Shown: piece by piece, positions 60,487-64,000 of the stretch | Layout: each line of letters starts with the position of its first letter | Numbering within the stretch: position 1 is the stretch's first letter | NCBI RefSeq assembly: GCF_037381185.1 | Contig: NZ_JARRQY010000003.1 | Coordinates: 1 to 64,000, forward strand | Direction of reading: 5' to 3' | Length of the DNA: 64,000 bases | Origin: Acidihalobacter_A sp037381185 | Lineage (GTDB): Bacteria; Pseudomonadota; Gammaproteobacteria; DSM-5130; Acidihalobacteraceae | Notes under the pieces: model-generated | Told to the model about the DNA's origin: nothing | What the model saw: the letters and a program-made list of their open reading frames with translations, nothing else | Database searches by the model: none | Translations under genes and position numbers: made by a program

Positions 60487-63168
60487 CTAAAGGGCCCGGG
60501 CGACCAGTTGGATTTCCGGATCGTCCGGGTTGGGTCGAACCGAGAACCCCAGACGGGTCATGAGTTTGAGCATGGGGCGGTTGCGCGAGATGACCTCACC
60601 TTCCATCCGCCGCAGGCCGCGCGCGTGCGCGGTACGCATGAGGTGCTCCATGAGCCGTGAGCCGATGCCCTTGCCGTGCCAGGCGTCGGCGACGACCAGG
60701 GCGAACTCGCAGCTTTCATGGTCGGGGTTGGTGATGTAGCGCGTGACACCGATCTCGATCTCTCTGTTGCCCTGCTCGGTGACCGCGATGAAGGCCATCT
60801 CGCGGTCGTAGTCGATTTGCGTGAAGCGCACCAGCATTTCCGGCGTGAGGGCGTTGAGCGTCTGCCGGAAACGGAAGTACTTGCTTTCCTCGGACAGCCC
60901 AAGAACGAAGTTCTGTTCGGCCTCGGCGTCTTCCGGGCGGATTGGGCGGATGAGAATGTCCGTGCCGTTGGCCAGTTGCCAGTGCTGGGTGAGGTGGGCC
61001 GGATACGGGTGGATCGCCATGTGTTCGTAGGGATCCGGTCCGGTGGTGGCGGGGGCGACCACGAAACGGGCGTCTACCGCAACCACGCCACGGTCGGTCG
61101 CAATCAGCGGGTTGACGTCCATTTCCTGGATCTCGGGCAACTCGCAGACCATTTCCGAGACGCGCAGCAGCGCGTGTTCCAGCGCGTCGTGATCGATCGC
61201 CGGCAGGTCGCGGAAATCCTTGAGCAGCCGCGCCATGCGGGTGCGTTCGACCATGGACTGGATCAGCAGGGAGTTGAGCGGTGGCAGGGCGATGGCGCGG
61301 TCCTTGAGGATCTCGACCTGGGTGCCGCCGGCGCCGAAGCTGATCGACGGCCCGAACACCGGGTCGCGCACCACGCCGATGAGCAGCTCGCGGGCGTTGC
61401 GCGTGTCGGCCATGCGTTCGACGGTGATGCCGTCGATCTCGGCGTCGGGGTGCGTGCGCTGTACCGCTTCGATGATTTCTCGATAGGTGGTGCGCACGCC
61501 GGCCGCGGAGCGGACGTTCAGGCGTACGCCGCCGACGTCGGATTTGTGGGTAAGACCCCTGCCGCTGATTTTCATTGCCACCGGCAGGCCGAAGGTCTGC
61601 GCCGCGACCAGCGCCTCGTTGGCGTTGCGCGCGAGCATCGCCGGCATCACCGGGATGCGGAAGGCGGTCAGCATGGCCTTGGATTCCAGCGAGGTGAGGA
61701 CGCGCCGGCCTTCGCTCAGCGCGCCTTCGATGATCATGCGTGCGCCTTCGATGTCGGGTTCGGCATGCTCCGACAGCGATCCCGGAACCTCCATCAGCAG
61801 GTGCTGGTTGCGGTTGTAGCGGGCCAGCGATGCGAAGGCCTCGATCGCCGCTTCGGGGGTATGGAAGTAGGGCACGCGGGCTGCGGCGAAACGATCCCAG
61901 GAGGGGGAGACCTGTTTCTGCCCCATCCAGCAGGTGAGTACCGGCTTGCCCTGGCGCGGCGTCTTGATTACCGCCTCGGCACAGCCCTCGGGGTCGGTCA
62001 TGCCCTGCGGGGTGAGCATGACCAGCGCGGCGTCGACGTTGGGGTCGCGCAGCACGAGGTCCAGCGCCTTGCCGTAGCGCTCCGGGCCTGCGTCGCCGAG
62101 GATGTCGATGGGGTTGGCGTGCGGCCATTGCGGCGGTAGGACGCCGTCGAGTTTCTCCAGCGTCTGCGGCGTCAGCTCGGCCAGCTCGATGTGCATGTCG
62201 GTGGCGTGGTCGGTGGCCAGAACGCCGGGGCCGCCGGCGTTGCCCATGATGGCCAGGCGTTCGCCGCGCAAGCGATGGCTGCTGGACAGAATCTGGGCGG
62301 CCGAGAACAGTTGTTCGATGGTGTGGGTGCGCACTACGCCGGCGCGCTCCAGGGCGGCGTCGAAGACGTCGTCGGCGCCGACTAGGGCGCCGGTGTGCGA
62401 GGTCGCCGCGCGCGAGCCCGCCGGATGGCGGCCAGACTTGATCACGATGACCGGCTTCATGCGCGCCGCCGCGCGCAGGCCGCTGATGAAGCGCCGTGCG
62501 TCCTTGATGCCCTCGACATAGAGCAGGATGCTGCGCGTGTGCGGGTCGAGGGCGAGAAAGTCCAGGATGTCGCCGAAGTCGAGGTCGGCGGCGTCGCCCA
62601 GCGAGACGACGGCGGAGAAGCCGACCTTGTTCGGTTCGGCCCAGTCCATGATCGCGGTGCATAATGCGCCGGACTGCGAGATCAGCGCGAGGTCGCCGGC
62701 GCCCGCCTGGTTTTTGCTGAAGGTGGCGTTGAGGCCGAGGTGCGGGCGAATCAGGCCGAGGCAATTCGGGCCGAGGACGCGGATGTCGTAGCGCCGCGCG
62801 GTGTCGAGGAGGTCCTCCTGCAGGCGCCTGCCGTCCTTGCCGCCTTCGCCGAAGCCGGCCGAGACGACGATGGCGGCGCCAATGCCCTGTTCGCCGCACT
62901 CGCGCAGTACGCCCGGCACGGTGTGCGCCGGGCTGGCAATCACCGCCAGATCGATGCGGCCTTCGATGGCGCCGACGTCGGCATAGCAGTGCAGGTCGCC
63001 GAGTTCGGTGTATTTCGGGTTGACCGGGTATATCTTGCCCTTGTACTCGGCCTCGATGAGGTTCTGCAGCAAGCGGGTACCGACGGCGCCGGGTTTTTTG
63101 CTGGCGCCGATGACCGCAATACTCGTGGCGGCGAAGAAGGTCTCCAGCGAATGATGTGCGCTGCGCAT
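60487..63168 (-). CDS. pat: Pat/YfiQ-type protein lysine acetyltransferase (ADP-forming acyl-CoA synthetase fused to GNAT)
   Basis: An 893-aa fusion. Residues 1-140: CoA-binding Rossmann domain (IAVIGASKKPGAVG, VLGPNCLG); 150-460: succinyl-CoA-ligase-like domains (ALISQSGALCTA; SHTGALVG); 490-710: ATP-grasp (GLPVAMKISGRGLTHKSDVGG, EMDVNPLI); 735-893: GNAT with DAWHGKGIGSRLMEHL. It probably acetylates lysines of metabolic enzymes such as acetyl-CoA synthetase. His258 of SHTG aligns with the phosphorylated His of ADP-forming acetyl-CoA synthetases, which is reported lost in enteric Pat. It is divergent from pta. Confidence 0.9.
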   Translation of the reverse strand: MRSAHHSLETFFAATSIAVIGASKKPGAVGTRLLQNLIEAEYKGKIYPVNPKYTELGDLHCYADVGAIEGRIDLAVIASPAHTVPGVLRECGEQGIGAAIVVSAGFGEGGKDGRRLQEDLLDTARRYDIRVLGPNCLGLIRPHLGLNATFSKNQAGAGDLALISQSGALCTAIMDWAEPNKVGFSAVVSLGDAADLDFGDILDFLALDPHTRSILLYVEGIKDARRFISGLRAAARMKPVIVIKSGRHPAGSRAATSHTGALVGADDVFDAALERAGVVRTHTIEQLFSAAQILSSSHRLRGERLAIMGNAGGPGVLATDHATDMHIELAELTPQTLEKLDGVLPPQWPHANPIDILGDAGPERYGKALDLVLRDPNVDAALVMLTPQGMTDPEGCAEAVIKTPRQGKPVLTCWMGQKQVSPSWDRFAAARVPYFHTPEAAIEAFASLARYNRNQHLLMEVPGSLSEHAEPDIEGARMIIEGALSEGRRVLTSLESKAMLTAFRIPVMPAMLARNANEALVAAQTFGLPVAMKISGRGLTHKSDVGGVRLNVRSAAGVRTTYREIIEAVQRTHPDAEIDGITVERMADTRNARELLIGVVRDPVFGPSISFGAGGTQVEILKDRAIALPPLNSLLIQSMVERTRMARLLKDFRDLPAIDHDALEHALLRVSEMVCELPEIQEMDVNPLIATDRGVVAVDARFVVAPATTGPDPYEHMAIHPYPAHLTQHWQLANGTDILIRPIRPEDAEAEQNFVLGLSEESKYFRFRQTLNALTPEMLVRFTQIDYDREMAFIAVTEQGNREIEIGVTRYITNPDHESCEFALVVADAWHGKGIGSRLMEHLMRTAHARGLRRMEGEVISRNRPMLKLMTRLGFSVRPNPDDPEIQLVARAL

Positions 63169-63463
63169 GACGCTCTCCGATGACTGATTTCATGTGATGG
63201 TTGGAATGATCACAGCATACGCCAAAATACCCTGGATTCGTGCAGGGAAACCCCGATTGAATCGCGAACGGTGGCTTGGGGCGAAGTGCGCCGCGCGAGC
63301 CTTGTTCATCTTGTCCATGGATCGCCTGTTGAGGCTGCCGGGGCAGCCATTCGTTCGGTGTGTTCCGAAGAAAATATGATCTGGAACAACCCCCTTGCCT
63401 TCCAATTCGCTATCCTGCCATCGACCATCAAGGCAACGGAGGCCGGCAGGGCAGGGAATGGCG

Positions 63464-64000
63464 ATGTTTCACAGTATCTATATCGCAGGAGCCGAGCCCC
63501 GCAGCGGCAAATCGCTCGTCGCGCTCGGCATGATGGAAATGCTCACCGCGAAGACGCCCAAGGTCGGATTCTTCCGACCGATCGTCGCCCAGGATCAGGC
63601 GCCTGATCCGCTGACCCATCTCATCGGTCAGCGTCACAACATCGGCCTACCGTCCGAGGCCCTGTATGGGGTCACGCAGGAACAGGCGGCCAGGATGATC
63701 GCGCACCATCAGTACGAGGAACTGCTGAAGGTGATTGTCGAAAAGTTCAAGGCGATCGAGCAGTCGCACGACATCGTGGTCTGTGTCGGTTCGGACTTTT
63801 CCGATGAGACTGCGCCGCTGGGCCTGGACTTCAACGTGGAGCTGGCCAACAACCTCGGTTGTTCGCTGCTGCCGGTGATCAGGGGGCACGGAGACAAGGC
63901 CTCCGATACGGTCGATGCGGTGATGCTGCTGGAGGAATACCTGGAAGGGCAGCATTGCGAACTGCTCGCCGCCTTCGTCAATCGTGTCGATCCCGGGCGG
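63464..64000 (+). CDS. pta: Phosphate acetyltransferase, N-terminal part (runs off window)
   Basis: 179 codons are visible, open to the right edge. The N-terminal P-loop-like domain begins MFHSIYIAGAEPRSGKSLVALG, the form seen in long Pta proteins, and continues VGFFRPIVAQ and the hydrophobic/acidic stretches of the regulatory region. The catalytic PTA_PTB domain would lie beyond the window. Of two in-frame ATGs (63458, 63464) the second has the better-spaced GGGA. Pta makes acetyl phosphate from acetyl-CoA; ackA may follow. Confidence 0.85.
   Translation, partial: MFHSIYIAGAEPRSGKSLVALGMMEMLTAKTPKVGFFRPIVAQDQAPDPLTHLIGQRHNIGLPSEALYGVTQEQAARMIAHHQYEELLKVIVEKFKAIEQSHDIVVCVGSDFSDETAPLGLDFNVELANNLGCSLLPVIRGHGDKASDTVDAVMLLEEYLEGQHCELLAAFVNRVDPGR

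Overview
The window is one contiguous stretch of a GC-rich gammaproteobacterial chromosome. The evidence is gene content and order: a lysM-dprA-smg-topA-tsaC-hemF-hemB-aroE block divergent from def-fmt-rsmB, ntrYX followed by trkA-trkH, hisBHAFIE followed by tatABC, an FNR/ANR-type regulator and a Pseudomonas-like spu polyamine cluster. I cannot name the genus. The genes are densely packed, many overlap by 4 nt, and I saw no tRNA, rRNA, CRISPR array, prophage or insertion sequence.

Layout. 1-377: gene-free, holding copy 1 of a dispersed non-coding repeat. 0.4-16 kb: ubiA, glutathione reductase, an OmpA-type lipoprotein, shikimate and haem synthesis (aroE, hemB, hemF), tsaC, topA, smg, dprA, a LysM lipoprotein, then def-fmt-rsmB and a DUF4390 gene. 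16-25.2 kb: the NtrY/NtrX-like two-component pair, K+ uptake (a broken trkA and two tandem trkH paralogues), a methyltransferase, a TPR protein and a frameshifted acetyltransferase. 25.3-31.1 kb: a ClpP paralogue, a 917-bp gene-free segment with two inverted repeat copies, an LpxL-type acyltransferase, ttcA, a proline iminopeptidase, dtd and an FNR regulator. 31.2-39.1 kb: six his genes, tatABC, gpmI and a cytochrome b561. 39.1-53.2 kb: a polyamine uptake and catabolism island. 53.2-64 kb: assorted genes (a low-complexity protein, VOC protein, P-loop kinase, MFS transporter, acetyltransferases, panB, YbjN-like protein), then a Pat-type protein acetyltransferase divergent from the start of pta, which runs off the right edge.

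How the genes work together. The polyamine island contains a binding-protein-dependent putrescine/spermidine ABC importer (spuD, F, G, H), an APC permease, two glutamine-synthetase-like gamma-glutamylpolyamine synthetases (spuB, spuI), a PuuB-type oxidase, a PuuD/SpuA hydrolase, an SpuC aminotransferase and a succinate-semialdehyde-type dehydrogenase. Together these could carry putrescine to GABA and succinate. The two control regions of the island carry the same pair of AT-rich operator-like sites at the same 123-bp spacing, which suggests one pathway regulator encoded elsewhere.

Most notable observations: (1) a mosaic dispersed repeat whose long copies share a 70-bp module containing a hairpin with a compensatory base-pair change; (2) the duplicated operator pair of the polyamine island; (3) trkA with an internal out-of-frame deletion of about 44 codons next to two trkH genes; (4) an NtrX-like regulator whose AAA+ domain has lost its ATPase and sigma-54 motifs; (5) several single-base frameshifts, two of them in homopolymer runs, which may be sequence errors.
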